Source: Cheiracanthium punctorium (lineage: Eukaryota; Arthropoda; Arachnida; Araneae; Cheiracanthiidae). From it: DNA of 64,000 nt. The stretch spans positions 248,001 to 312,000 of the forward strand of contig JAWZYV010012390.1 of the NCBI GenBank assembly GCA_038373885.1. Direction: 5' to 3'. Below are positions 22,747 through 33,680 of this stretch, in pieces. How positions within the stretch are numbered: position 1 is the first letter of the stretch; each line of letters opens with the position of its first letter. The notes under the pieces are model-generated. The model saw only the letters and a program-made list of their open reading frames with translations, was not told where the DNA came from and made no database searches. The position numbers and the translations under genes were made by a program.

Positions 22747-24356
22747 ATTTTGCAAATATCACACTCCCATGAGCTTTGAACAAAATGTCCCAATTTTGTT
22801 TTTACATTACTTTTACGGCATTTGGGGCAAGTTTTTTTACTTCCATTAATTTTTATTCTTTATGCTCATGTTCATAAAATCCTTCAGTTACTGAAATATC
22901 TCTTTTTCTAGAAGAAAAGTTTCTCACTTATTGTTCAATCAATTTCATTTGAAAATCACGCAAATTAGGTGGTTTTCGATCCTCTGGAAAGTTTGTCACC
23001 ATCATGATTATAAAGGAATTAACAATTGCTGTATCCAGCAAAAACCAAAAAAGGTAGTACCAGCATTTCAACGATTTTCTGGCTACACTGTAGTACTTTC
23101 TTCTTTGGTCAGCCAAGTCTACACCTCCCATACATTTATTATACATTTTGAAAGCTTCAGGGCATACTACTTGATTTCTTTTCCTTTTTTTCGGTTAACT
23201 TTGACAACATTGTGATTTAAATCTGAAGGAATAATGCTTATTTGTTTTTTATTCATCCAAGTGGTGCATAGAATTTTATTTTCTTCCTTGCACTGGAATA
23301 CAGCTAAATCTCCCCGAGTTTTTAACTGAAATTTTTTCAGGTCTTCAGGCAGCTGTTTTCAGTTTTTCAAAACAGTTCCGCATGCATACATTCCTTTTTT
23401 CAATAAATCGTGAAGTAGTTTGATGCTTGAAAAGAACCAATCAAAGTGAAACGTGATATTTTTCTTCCAGTGGTTGGATTAAATTCACCGCAACATCATA
23501 GCCCAATCCGTTGTTTGATCGCTCAACAGCATCATTTTTCCCTCCATATATATTAAAATTATAAACATATCCAAGGTACAATGTACACAGCATCCAAACT
23601 TTTATGCCTCGCTTAGCAGGCTTCAGCGGCATGTACTGGACTATTCCAAGTCTTCCCTTGAGTTTTGAGAGCTTCGTCTACTGCCATTTCTTTATATGGC
23701 TGATAATTTTCACGAAAGAAGCCATCGGTTCAAGTTTCTGAAATATGTTGTATTCTGGATTATCTTTATTAACTTCATTTCTTCAGTCCGATATGTGGAA
23801 GTATTGCAGTAACTTGCAGTTCTTTCTTCTTTTCTGCGATAAATTCTGCATACTTATTAGTTTTCGCATATATTTTCTATTAAGCTTTCATCCAACAGCA
23901 GCTTCAAATATTCAATTTCGTCTGATCCAGGTGGCAACGAATGCGTCGGTCCAGGATTACCTTCAAAAAATTTTTTTTCAACATGTTGGAAACTTTCGTT
24001 AGAGGACCAAGTCAAGGAATTATCAGTAATGTCCAATTCTTCACTCTCCGAAGATACTGCTTGCACATTAGCTGGTGGGCATACGATTGATATGTCTTGA
24101 TCAGAAAAATTTACCTCGATATCAGGGGGCGTAGCCATAAATTTTTCATAGAGGGGGGGGGTCACAACTACTACAACTCATATATATGTATATGTGGGCG
24201 TGACAATGTAGTGAAGAATATACATTTTGTATGGCAAAAAATTCCTCATGGGGGGGGTATGACCCCCTAACCCCCCTGCTCGATATCAATATCTGAATGG
24301 AATAAAATGTCCTCTATATCTTTTTGGGTCAAACCCTTTCTTTTTCTAAATGACAT
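22747..24356 (-). pseudogene. piggyBac-like transposase, split by a hAT MITE
   Basis: The start is ATG 24356 (MSFRKRKGLTQKDIEDILFH). After about 26 codons the hAT MITE at 24123-24278 interrupts the frame, and its 8-bp duplication repeats the host bases. The N-terminal region resumes (VNFSDQDISIVCPPANVQAV ... GNPGPTHSLPP). The core follows in broken frames: PLKPAKRGIKVWMLC (from about 23630), a degraded second catalytic motif HFDWFFSS near 23425 (family form DNFFTS), and MGGVDLADQRRKYYS (about 23130) with the third aspartate. A zinc-binding tail CPKC ... CDIC ends near 22750. The lineage is distinct from the piggyBac at 3803-5483. No terminal repeats were assigned with confidence. Confidence 0.85.
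24123..24278. mobile_element. hAT-type MITE inside a piggyBac gene
   Basis: The ends CAGGGGGCGTAGCCATAA and (inverted) CAGGGGGGTTAGGGGG border a 156-bp non-coding element. The octamer CTCGATAT stands at 24115-24122 and 24279-24286, the classic 8-bp hAT duplication. Removing one octamer and the insert rejoins the transposase frame. Confidence 0.88.
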
Positions 24357-24482
24357 TTTACAAAATATCTTCTAAATAACTAAGAAAAAATTGTGATGTC
24401 TACACCAAAAAGCAAGAGCAATGTCAAAATTTTAACTTCACGCTTCTTTCCCACTTGACCAGAAATTTCCCCCAGCGTTTAA

Positions 24483-25550
24483 CCCTTTGCGGACGACCGC
24501 CCAGTTTCGCGGAAGTTACACTGGGGACGAAAAGCACCGCTGCGCGAATGACCCTGGAGGACGGGAGATTTTTGACGCTAAGCCTAATCTACATGAAAGA
24601 CTTAGAATCGCATTGCGCTCCACACTAATTTTACTTCTGCATGATCAGGAACTTTCAAAAGCATTGCATATATATTTTGCTGATAACTATAGGTAATTTT
24701 AACATTAGAATTGAAAGATAATGAATAAAAATTAGCACTTACCTTGAAAAAAAAATTATACCTTTCGACAATTACTTTAGAAATTTAATTGAACTTTTAT
24801 TTTTAAAACGTAATAAAAACTAATAATTTCAAAATAAGATTCAGAAAGACATATATATACAATTAAAAAATGGGATATTTACATATTATTTTAAAAGCAT
24901 TTTTGTGTGTGATATACTTCAAAGCAAGGATCAATGCATAATCCAACATCGCATTCTCTACATTCATAATAACTCTCCACACGTTTCCTTTTCTCTTTCG
25001 TTGTTTGAGAACAAACAACGCACCTCCTTCGTTTGTCTTTTTTCCCAGTTTTAGAACATAATTTAGGAAAATGCCTCCCAGATAAGCGGAATGCAGATAA
25101 TCCTTTCACCTCGCTTAACTCTAACTTTTTAACACCAAACCCATGAAAATACTATTATAGAACAAATATTCCCCCATCCCTCTGAAAAATAAATAAAAAG
25201 TAAAAACACAAGCCGCCGATTACAAAAGAGAGTGGGAGTCTAACGCGACAGCAATCCACTGCACGTGCATTTGTTTACATTACCGAAAAACACTTGTTCA
25301 CCCTTCTCCCCAAACCAAAACAAAAAAAAAAAGAAGTATTTCTGAAGGTCAGTGCTTGGAAAAACCGTTAAAGACCGTTATTGGAAAGTAGCGCCATCTT
25401 TTATTCAAAATACAAAACGTTCCATTTAAAAACACGGATACGTGGCAGCCGTCTTCTGCAGAAAATTGACTATCGCCACGTACACGCGTTCGCCGTCCTT
25501 TGCGGTAAATTTCAGCTGAACACGCGTACGTGGCGCTCGTCCGGAAAGGG
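24483..25550. mobile_element. Internally deleted piggyBac-like element
   Basis: TTAA at 24479-24482 and 25551-25554 flank inverted repeats CCCTTTGCGGACGACCGCC and CCCTTTCCGGACGAGCGCC. The interior is about 1.07 kb and retains only the C-terminal coding end. Subterminal GCGG and CGTACGTGG-type words occur at both ends. It directly abuts the 5' flank of the other piggyBac gene (22747-24356) but differs in its terminal repeats. Confidence 0.9.
24891..25109 (-). pseudogene. piggyBac transposase C-terminal cysteine-rich domain
   Basis: The 72-residue frame contains FRLSGRHFPKLC and then CVVC ... YYECRECDVGLCIDPCFEVY followed by a histidine: the cross-brace zinc-binding domain found at the C-terminus of PGBD4-type piggyBac transposases, which in that family binds subterminal DNA. 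The catalytic domain is absent. The methionine is not a natural start; it is the remnant left by internal deletion of the 24483-25550 element. Confidence 0.85.
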
Positions 25551-25554
25551 TTAA

Positions 25555-26167
25555 ACCCAATCCACCAAAAATCATCCCGCCTCGTTCTTCACGCCGTTTA
25601 TTTGGACACACATGCGGGAGGGGGGGGGGCATTCCTCTTCAGCTACCCTCAGCTATTACGGGAATGAACAGACTCGTATGCTCTTAGCTACTATGGACGT
25701 CAAAGAGTTAAAAGTACTTTTCAGCAACTTGAAGTTTGGAAATAAGCAAAAAAGTATTAGCAAATTCAACTTCGGAAATTCCACTAACATTTAAATAATT
25801 TGTGTAATGGCAAACGAAGTTATAAAAACAACAGCAAACAAAAAGGATTATACAGAGTGTTGGATTTGCACATTCACACTCGTTAACATTATTTATTTAA
25901 GTGAAGCACTGACACATGAATTAAATATGAAAATTAAGAGTTACAAACAATTTTAAAGGCTCACTTTTAACAGGGCAAATAAAAAGGTCTGCAATATGGG
26001 TACCTTGGAATTGAAGAGGTTAAGAAAATGCACCTTGTACTTTAAATGTGTATGGAAGCCTAAGTATTAACAGTGTGACAATCCAAGACTGATCTCCATA
26101 TATCTCTGCAAATGATTCAAGTGAAATATTTAATCACAATTTAATATACCACCTAAAGTTAACTTAC
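25555..26167 (-). other. Putative intron sequence; no other feature
   Basis: No transposon or exon is recognised between the piggyBac element and the donor site at 26167. The zone would belong to the large intron of the DUF4806-like gene. Confidence 0.4.
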
Positions 26168-26316
26168 ATATTATCATTGTCACAGTTTTTAAATGCTTGC
26201 TTTGGAGGTTTCCCACACCAATTATAATTTTGTGCAAAAGTGTTTGTTAGAACTTTTAATATACTTCGAACACTTTGGCTCATATCATGGCTAGCATGGC
26301 ATCCGAAGTACTTCAC
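26168..26316 (-). CDS. Putative internal exon encoding a DUF4806-like domain
   Basis: On the minus strand, TTGTTTATTCTCAG (acceptor AG at 26317-26318) precedes a 149-bp open stretch and a strong donor GTAAGTTAAC follows at 26167. The only open phase gives VKYFGCHASHDMSQSVRSIL then KVLTNTFAQNYNWCGKPPKQ and AFKNCDND. The YNWxGxxxKxAF pattern is what I associate with DUF4806, a domain abundant in some arthropod and cnidarian gene and transposon families. It is the only stretch in the window with intact splice signals and a conserved-looking uninterrupted frame. It may be a host gene or a domesticated/transposon-associated one. Upstream exons were not identified with confidence; 28480 downwards (acceptor TTTATAG then ATGGACGG) is a weak candidate. 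Confidence 0.5.
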
Positions 26317-26542
26317 CTGAGAATAAACAAATACAGCTTAAGTGAATAAACTTTTATAAATAATGGCATAGACCACCAGAACAAAGAATAAATCAGGTAA
26401 GATCAATAATATGGGTATAAAAAGGTATTTACCACTTGCAGTCAAACACCTTGACTTTTAAAGTCACTCAACAGAAATTACATTATACTACTCTAGTGAC
26501 GTTTATTGAATTCCAAAGTAAATCAATTTGCCGAAAGAAATA

Positions 26543-26641
26543 CACTGAGGTGACAAAAGTCATGGGATACCTTTTATAATAACACGTCTGACCTTGTTTT
26601 GCCCAGCGGAGGGCAGCAACTCGATGCGGCATGGATAGACT
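26543..26641. mobile_element. Truncated end of a Tc1/mariner-like element
   Basis: After TA (26541-26542) the sequence CACTGAGGTGACAAAAGTCA continues through GGGATACC and GCAGCAACTCGATGCGGCATGG. I recognise this as a widespread terminal sequence of arthropod Tc1-type elements. No partner end or transposase is present, so it is a 100-bp fragment. Confidence 0.5.
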
Positions 26642-27023
26642 AACCAAAAACAGAAAATACAGCACAGAAAAAGTTACTGTATTAATAATAAATCTGATTA
26701 ATTAGTGTAATGCTTTATACCCTGCTAATTACTTATTGTTGTAAGCATAAATTAGCTTAATTATTTATGTGGTGTCAACATAATCGACAAACACTAAATC
26801 CCTTAAAAGTGTTAATAATTAGATTTAACAATAAAATAATTACATTAATTGGTCTAATTGATTATATTAATTATAAAATTATTTTGCGCATTCTACCCCT
26901 CACCTGTCTGTGCAAAATCGCCCCCTCCTTGAGTAATTTATGGATTTGCCCCTGGCAACGGATATGTTCATGAGCTCAGGAAAGGCACTGCAAGCAATGT
27001 TGTGCATTCAGTTGGGGAAACTC

Positions 27024-28353
27024 TTGTACCTAGGGCCAGCTATTTTCAAATGGCAAACTTATAATTAACTTACAATAATAAAAATCACTTCAAGTATCGA
27101 AAAAAAAAATTGGAAATGATACTGAAAATTTAAAAAAAATTACAAATGGCCCTAGGTACAATAATACTATTGTACCTAGGGCCAGTTATTTTCAAAAACC
27201 AAAATTGTTGTTTACAATATAAAAAAACAATTTGTATTCATTATTTCTTTTGTACACAGTTTCTAAAATCTTTGTAAGGAAGAAATGTTTATTATTCCAC
27301 GCTTGATTTGCAAAACTGACACCAAAAATAGGTAAAAAGCAGTGGCGTTCTGAGCCTCCAACAATTTTTGGTTAAGGCAATTTAAATATAACATCATCTC
27401 TGTTGATAACGTAAGTTGTATCACTGTGATACAAAAATTTATTCGAATCCTTAGAGTCGTTTCAGGTATTTAACAGTATACTGATCATCTGTAACATCAA
27501 CTACTTCTGCTATGTAAAAATGCTTTAGTTTTTTCCCATCTGATTTCGTCAAACAGAAATCTCCCTTTTCAAGTTCATCACTGGGCGTTTCATCAGCTAT
27601 TGGAGAATCTGTGCTGCTTGCAGAATCTGAAGATGCCATTTCAAGTGATTCCTCAGGTGTATCAGTGAGAATTCTACACTTGCCAGGTTTTTATCCACCT
27701 CTTCTGGCAGTAAGAGGTTTAGCCTTAAGAAAAGGACGCACTTGTTCAGGTGTTACACATTGGGCTGATTCACAGTTCGATGTGGAAGGCTGACAATTAA
27801 CAAATGCGTCCATTTTTTCTGTACCCGTTGCATTATCAATAGGTCTGCTCACAGCCAGACTCTCAGAAGTTGATTCATCTGCAGTTATTGTGGGCCTGTC
27901 TGTTACGTAGGAACTCAAATATTCATCCTCACGAAATATATATGCTCATCAACTGGCCATATGCCTGATACTCTAAAACCAGACTGGATATTTGTAGGGG
28001 TAAAAGCTAAGGGATATGCTTTGCAAACATTCTCACCTACATCATAAATTATAAGAGGTTTACCTGGATTTGTTTGCATCCAGTTACTGCAGGCTACATT
28101 GTAATATTTTTTAAAGGGCCCAAATACACCTCTGTCTAATGGCTGTAATTTATGACTAGTATGAGGCGGTATTGTCAGTAATACCATGCTATTTTCTTTT
28201 GCTAAGTTGATGGCATGGTTGAAAAAAATGGAACAAATTTTAAATATTAGATTTGTGCTTTAAAATCTTATTTGTCTTCCCCATCCCCATTTTTATAAAA
28301 AGTTGACAGCACAAACAATAATATTTGTACCTAGGGCCATGGCCCTAGGTACA
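27024..28353. mobile_element. pogo/Tigger-like remnant with five copies of its terminal motif
   Basis: The 14-bp motif TGTACCTAGGGCCA occurs at about 27025, 27171 and 28326 and inverted at 27148-27161 and 28339-28352. Two ends face each other across TAATACTA at 27163-27170, and two fuse into a palindrome at 28326-28352. This pattern suggests nested or tandem insertions of a family whose autonomous member encoded the DDE transposase fragment inside. Which two ends bound one insertion is not certain. Confidence 0.6.
27451..28240 (-). pseudogene. pogo/Tigger-like DDE transposase, C-terminal part
   Basis: Reading from about 28240 on the minus strand: NHAINLAKENS, then MVLLTIPPHTSHKLQPLDRG (28187), FGPFKKYYNVACSNWMQ and SGFRVSGIWPVD. 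These are the end of the DDE_1 superfamily catalytic domain used by pogo, Tigger and jerky proteins (the PPHTSHxLQPLD motif and the GFRxTGIxP motif). A serine-rich, low-complexity tail follows (27918-27691), then EKGDFCLTKSDGKKLKHFYI ... YTVKYLKRL (27639-27451), a small beta-rich module. The DNA-binding N-terminus and first catalytic residues are gone, and frames change near 27915 and 27690. Confidence 0.8.
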
Positions 28354-28920
28354 AGATGTTGTTCTTTTTGGCAAAATGGCTTCCACAGCCAAAAATCTGC
28401 AAAAACATTAAATGGAACCTTTTAACGGAAGCAGCACATTTACGTCTTTCATGACGATAACTTGTAGGTCTACCGTCCATCTATAAAAGTAATGAAGTGG
28501 TCTTAAGCACAGGGATGAGCTAGACAAAAAAGCAAAGAGTACGAAAAAATGTGCAAACAATACTCAAGCAATAAAAGTCAAGGAAAGTGCGCAAATGATA
28601 TTTGAGCTGTATGATGTCAGAGCAGGTTCTGCTAAATTGGCACTCTGACCGGACGTTCATGAGCAAATTTTTCGTAAAATCCAAATTTTTTTTTAAAGTC
28701 TAGATTTCTTTTGAAAAAAGCAGAATTTTAAGAAAAGTCTGAAGATTATTTGAAAAAACAGGAAAATAGGAAAATCCAACAAAAGTAGGAAGAATCTCAT
28801 CCCTGTAAACAATTCTGATATTGTAGAACATATACAATAAAGCAGAAACATTAAAGAAATTTACATTTTTAAAGTTTAGCAGATACAATTATATCTTTAG
28901 GTTTACTAACTTTAGTACAA
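28354..28920. other. Interval with weak exon candidate only
   Basis: On the minus strand TTACTTTTATAG at 28481-28492 precedes ATGGACGGTAGACCTACAAG, open for about 40 codons. It could be a first coding exon of the minus-strand gene but has no domain and no convincing donor. The rest is featureless. Confidence 0.25.
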
Positions 28921-28929
28921 CAAATTCCC

Positions 28930-29012
28930 AGGGGTGCAGAATATGTCTGGACCAGCGATGGAAAAGTCTATTGCCCGACATGCCAGAGACATGTATTTGT
29001 TTTAGCCACATG
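28930..29012. repeat. Dispersed repeat copy 1
   Basis: GATGGAAAAGTCTATTGCCC, then GACATGCC, ACATGT and GATTGGGCATGTA match a diverged copy at 31566-31650 (GACGGAAAAATCTATTGCCC and so on). The family is unknown and no terminal structure was resolved. Confidence 0.6.
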
Positions 29013-29156
29013 CCTGATTGGGCATGTAAAAAAAAAATCAACCTTAAGAGATAATAAAATTTAATTACTTCATTGATAGAATACAATTATTTTTTTTAAG
29101 TATGTTTATTTTTTCCCATGAATCACTTTAAAATCTGTTTCAATGATCAATAAAGG

Positions 29157-29944
29157 TAGGGATGCACCTAATACCATATTTTGCCGAAGAACGAATATTC
29201 GTTTAAAATTCTAACCGAATACTCACCGCTATTAAACTTTGATTGCAATGATTAATTTAATTAGTATTTTCTTAAACAATATTTCATAAGGTGTAAAACT
29301 TCAAAAATTAAAATGCTGCAAAATTTAACATCCAAGTGTGTTTCCTTTATATATTATTGATAACTTTTTTAAATATTAGTGAAATGCTGGTAATTTTTTT
29401 ACCTACATATTTTATTTAAAAATTTAGCAGTTAATTAACTTCACATATTTACGAACACTTGATGTTATGAGTTTTTTTTTTCCTGGTTACTGTTTCAAAT
29501 TTAAATCAGTTAGTAATAGCACAGGTTAATGTAATGTGTCATAAGATTTAAGAAAAACCTTCAAATTTAACATCTGAGTGTTTTCTCTTACATTAAAACT
29601 AATTTCATTGGGATATTGGTTATTTGTGTAATTGTGGAACGCTACGTTGGGACTATCTGCCAAGGATGGGGGTGCCTTGGTAGGAGGACTTTATAAGGGT
29701 TTCAAACGCTTATTCACATGTAATATTAGTAAGTAACAACTTGAATCAATTTAGTACTATGGTACTATACTATATCTTTCATTCATGATATAAAAAATGT
29801 GCATGTGTTTACCGATTGGGGAATACTTAAATTTGTTTACTATTCGACTGCCGAATATTTAAGTATTCGGTCAAATCGAATATTCGGTTTGTCTGCCGAA
29901 TAGGCAATATACCAAATACCAACCGAATGCTCTGTACATCTCTA
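29157..29944. mobile_element. hAT-type non-autonomous element (TAGGGATG-ended)
   Basis: The ends TAGGGATGCACCTAATACC and (inverted) TAGAGATGTACAGAGCATTC have flanking octamers AATAAAGG at 29149-29156 and 29945-29952. Both ends are rich in CGAATATTCG-type palindromes, characteristic of a common hAT MITE class. A SINE fragment at 29630-29720 lies within it. Confidence 0.88.
29630..29720. repeat. Fragment of the SINE family seen at 54064
   Basis: TGCCTTGGTAGGAGGACTTT and the following CGCTTATTCAC-like stretch match the SINE bodies at 54064-54301 and 46428-46680. Only the body is present; there is no tRNA-like head. Confidence 0.6.
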
Positions 29945-29952
29945 AATAAAGG

Positions 29953-31225
29953 AGAAATTTTTCATTAGCCCGAGCCCTGTCCGGGCCTGGGCTGATCCCA
30001 TTTCATCTCTATCGGTCACTATTCATTTGGTATTCAGCTGTTTTGGTAAAATTGCAACCAATCGCTTACACAGGATTTTAGTTTAGGGGTAAACAAAAAA
30101 ACAAAAAAAAAACACTATGGTGGATGAAGCAACCTAGCTATACACCTATCTAAAGTCAGCATGATTAGAATAACAGACGAATCCCCCAGGATTGTGCCAG
30201 AATCATACCAAAACACAAATGTAAACAAAACATCAAAATGCAAACAACACCGACTTCTACATTTAGTCCCATTTATTTAACCCAGTAACTGCATTTAGTA
30301 TTTTACAGTTATTTACTTTTACATTTGCTTTAAAAACAGGGGGGGGAGGGGAGCAAAATTTATGAAACACACATTTATGTATTTTGAAACATTAAAACAT
30401 TGTAATTGAGGTGGTGTAATACAACATAATTTATTGATGTAGGGGGAGGAGGGAGGATTGGGACATTTTTTCATAGATATTTTTTTATTCATTCTCCCTT
30501 ATTAATTTGTAGATGCAAATGATTAGATAATAAACTTACATGTTTTCGGTTTAATAAAATTTAATAACTTTTCTATTTGTGTGAGGGGGGCTGTGCCCCC
30601 CCTCAACCCCCTCCCTTTCTCTTTTTAGTAGATTAAATTAAACAATGCAAACAAATAATATTCTAAAGGCAATACCTCACAAAAATAACAAATAAAAAGA
30701 CAAAAAAATTAAAATACATTTTAGCATTCTGACAAAAGACTACGTAAGCAAAATAAAGAACTAATTCAAATCATAACGAACAATGCTTATCTCATACCTT
30801 AATTAAAATCGCTAAATTGTTTCAATATTGAAATAATAAAATCAAAATATCAAATATTATATTAATAATGGAATTATTTGTTGCTCCTACCATTAACAAA
30901 TAAACAAAGGTAATAATAACAAATACAAACAAACAATGCTTATCACATACCTTGATTAAAATCTCTAAATTATTGCAATATGGAAATAATAAAATCAAAA
31001 TATCTAAAATTATTTCACTGTATAAAATATTAATAACTTAATTATTTGTTGCTTCTACCCTTAGCAAATAAACAATCGAGAACGAAAATATTAACCTGAA
31101 ACGTACTATCAAAAGAATGTTTATTCATACAAAACTGTATATAAATAGTTAGTATGAACCTGAACATCCATTTTAAATTTCAAAAATAATTAATAATAAA
31201 ATTTAATGTAAAATAAAGCCATTAA
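29953..31225. other. AT-rich interval with a degraded G-rich MITE
   Basis: No gene. At about 30330-30625 G- and C-runs including GAGGGGGGCTGTGCCCCCCC resemble the G-rich hAT MITEs elsewhere in the window, without clear ends. A diverged direct duplication (AATGCTTATCTCATACCTTAAT at 30782 and AATGCTTATCACATACCTTG at 30934, followed by similar sequence) spans 30780-31070. Confidence 0.5.
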
Positions 31226-31229
31226 AATA

Positions 31230-31500
31230 AAACCATAAAGCACATTGTAATGGCGGATCACGGCACTCAAACCTCGCGGGCTAAGATATACGGGGCTCAA
31301 AAAGTTCATGAAAGGAACAAACGGTCGCGATTCGCCGGACGAACACGAGCGCATCCGTGACGTCACGGAAGAATCCACTTTTCGCCCGAGGTTAGGGTTA
31401 CCGCTCCGGTGCATCCGACGGCGGGGTTACCATATTGGCATCCTTTATCGCACCAAAAAAAGTCGCCAAAAATAAAGCGCGCCAAAGGGACCATACTAAA
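31230..31500. promoter_or_regulatory. Possible CpG-rich promoter region
   Basis: This 270-bp zone is clearly richer in GC and CpG than its AT-rich surroundings. It contains a CREB/ATF-type palindrome GTGACGTCAC (31358-31367) and ATGGCGG (near 31250), the YY1-type word often seen at housekeeping start sites. It lies upstream of the minus-strand DUF4806-like exons and could be their promoter. Against this, TGACGTCA also occurs in the ends of the P-like transposon in this window, so it may be a transposon end. Confidence 0.3.
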
Positions 31501-31565
31501 TCTGTACCATAGCGGAACACCCACCATCCATATTTAGCATGCGTCTTTGTGCAAAATACACCAAC

Positions 31566-31650
31566 CAGGGACGGAAAAATCTATTGCCCGACATGCTCGG
31601 GGCATGTAATTTTTCTTGCCATATGCACGATTGGGAATATACAAAATTAG
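31566..31650. repeat. Dispersed repeat copy 2
   Basis: This is the partner of 28930-29012 (see that entry). To its right, 31790-31856 carries GTATGTTTGTCGTATNT-type short tandem words ending in TGCATCCCTA, similar to the TAGGGATG-ended hAT class. Confidence 0.55.
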
Positions 31651-32379
31651 CGATTGATCATTAGCAAAATTCAAGAAAAGTTTCAAGAGATATTAATGGC
31701 TATGTTCTTGATATGTTTTAGGTGTCTGTACTGATTCGGTTTGTGGCTGCAACATCTCTTTTGAATGCAAACAGTCTGAATAATGTAAATATGCTGTATG
31801 TTTGTCGTATGTTTGTCGGATGCTGTATGTTTGTCGTATATCCGTTGCATCCCTAAGCTACACAATTAGAAATATAATTTTGAAAAATGTTGCGGAGAAA
31901 GGAACTTGTATAATCGGGTTCACAATACTTATTTATTAAAAATCAATGAACACAAATTGTATCAGTATACAGGAAAATAAAAACACAACATGGGCAAGAG
32001 CGCCGGAATTGGGGTGCACTTGCACCCTCCTGGAGTTCGAAAAAATATATGAAAAAATGTTCGAAAAACATGAAAATATTAATAATATTTGTAAAATAAT
32101 AAGGACAAGGACAGTAAAAACATTGGATTCACCATCTGATAACACTCTGCGTGCCGTGCACCCCCTAGAAAAATTCCTGCCGGCGTCCTTGCACATGGGA
32201 TATTTAAAAGGTAAGGTAAATACTTTAATTAAGTTCTACCCCACCTACAAAAACAAAATAGCGTAGGGATCTGATAATGCATAAAAAATATTTAATCACG
32301 TTCACTGTACATACATTTCAAATAAACAGAATACTTACTTTTTTAAGGAACGTCCAAAGGCCTACTCCAACCACAACAG

Positions 32380-32480
32380 TCTCGGTCGTTCAATAATGGC
32401 GGCAAAACAAAACACTTTGGTTGAGGTGAGGTGTTGCTGGGACTTCTTCTGGCCCTCTAGCGGGGCGTATTTTTGTCGCC
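32380..32480 (+). promoter_or_regulatory. Possible transcription start and first exon
   Basis: AATAATGGCGGCAAAAC (32393 on) is a YY1-like element with an in-frame ATG: MAAKQNTLVE, directly followed by a donor-like GAG|GTGAGG at about 32425. CpG is locally raised to 32480. No downstream exon was found on the plus strand, so this is only a suggestion. Confidence 0.22.
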
Positions 32481-32865
32481 ACTGTGAATCGTACTACATT
32501 GAACGTCTGTAGTATGTGGTGGCGTACGTGGATTATAGAACGGATTATAGAATCTGTTGTTTCTACGTTAAGCAGTCCCAATAAGAAAATTCTTTCATAG
32601 TAGATACTTCAGAGTACTAGAGTAAAACGTGAAGCTGAATTAGCCGAAGCACACATTTTGAACCAGAACGCGTTTTGCACAGTGTAAGACGTGGTGATCA
32701 CGTTCTGACAACCTGTGTGTGCTACCTGGGTCAGTGCCAAGAAAGAAGTCTCTGAATTTACCAAACCTAGCGTACAAACCTAGCCTTACCTAGTTACCAA
32801 ACCTAGCTTTTTTATAATTTATTACAGTGGCTGTGTACACAAGCATACTGCTGTCAGTCTAGTGA

Positions 32866-33435
32866 GTCTCAGGACAAGTGTCTATCGAAGTGTCGTGCTA
32901 CAGAGGTAATAAAATGATGTTACTAAGGCTGAAAATCGTTATACAAATCGTATATTGCTGGTGAATGAAAGTTATAACTGTCAGTCAGCTGAATGTGAGG
33001 ACGGAGATGGTCAGTCAGCCCCAATGTATGTCCAAAAAAATACTGTGCAATTCTTTTATTGCACTTCAAAATACTATTTTGAAGGCATTGTAATATCAAT
33101 CATAAGCAAAATGGTCTGTCATCGATTTCGTGAGAAAACACCGGTCAGTCAGCAAACAAAAGAAATGTCTGAAACACTTTCAGATTTTTAAATACGCACT
33201 ACAGTGCTGCATATTAAGATATTATCATAATCCATGCGTCATCCCTATTTTTCTTCCTTATTCCATTAAGTTAGAAAGTACATGCCGACTGACCTGCTCC
33301 GTCCCCGCTTTCAGCTGATTGACTGTAATAACTTTCACTAATTTGCAATATACAACTTTCATAACGATTTTTAATTTTAATAAATTCATTTTATTACCTC
33401 GGAGGTACAACAGATTCGATAGTGTACCTGAGACC
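32866..33435. mobile_element. Element with about 165-bp inverted repeats
   Basis: The left arm (32866-33030: TCAGGACAAGTGTCTATCGAAG ... GAGGTAATAAAATGA ... CAGTCAGCTGAA) is mirrored by the right arm (33281-33435). The interior, about 33160-33280, contains a segment also found interrupted by Tc1 at 9560-9602/11098-11170. Translated loosely, both copies keep a similar frame (SETLSDFKYAL, then PIF-like words), so the repeat may carry a coding relic. Family not recognised. Confidence 0.65.
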
Positions 33436-33680
33436 AGACTTCGTGTAATCGTAGTCGTGCAATCGTAATCATTACATTTTCTCATATAATCGTAGTCTAA
33501 TCCTAATCCAAAAATTGAATTTTTATGTAATCGTAATCTGAAAGTTTATGTTGTCATGTAATTGTAGTCCAATCGTAATCTAGAAATTTCATTTGCCAGA
33601 TAATCGTAATCTAAGAGCCTGTAGACGTAATCGCTTAGATTACAAGACGATTATGAAAGGATTACGGGTGCCCAGATTTA
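33436..33680. repeat. TAATCGTAATC-rich degenerate palindromic repeat
   Basis: The word TAATCGTA(A/G)TC recurs about eight times with spacers of 15-30 bp, ending in the inverted form CTTAGATTACAAGACGATTA. Such arrays are the bodies of certain short hAT-like MITEs; terminal repeats were not resolved. Confidence 0.55.
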
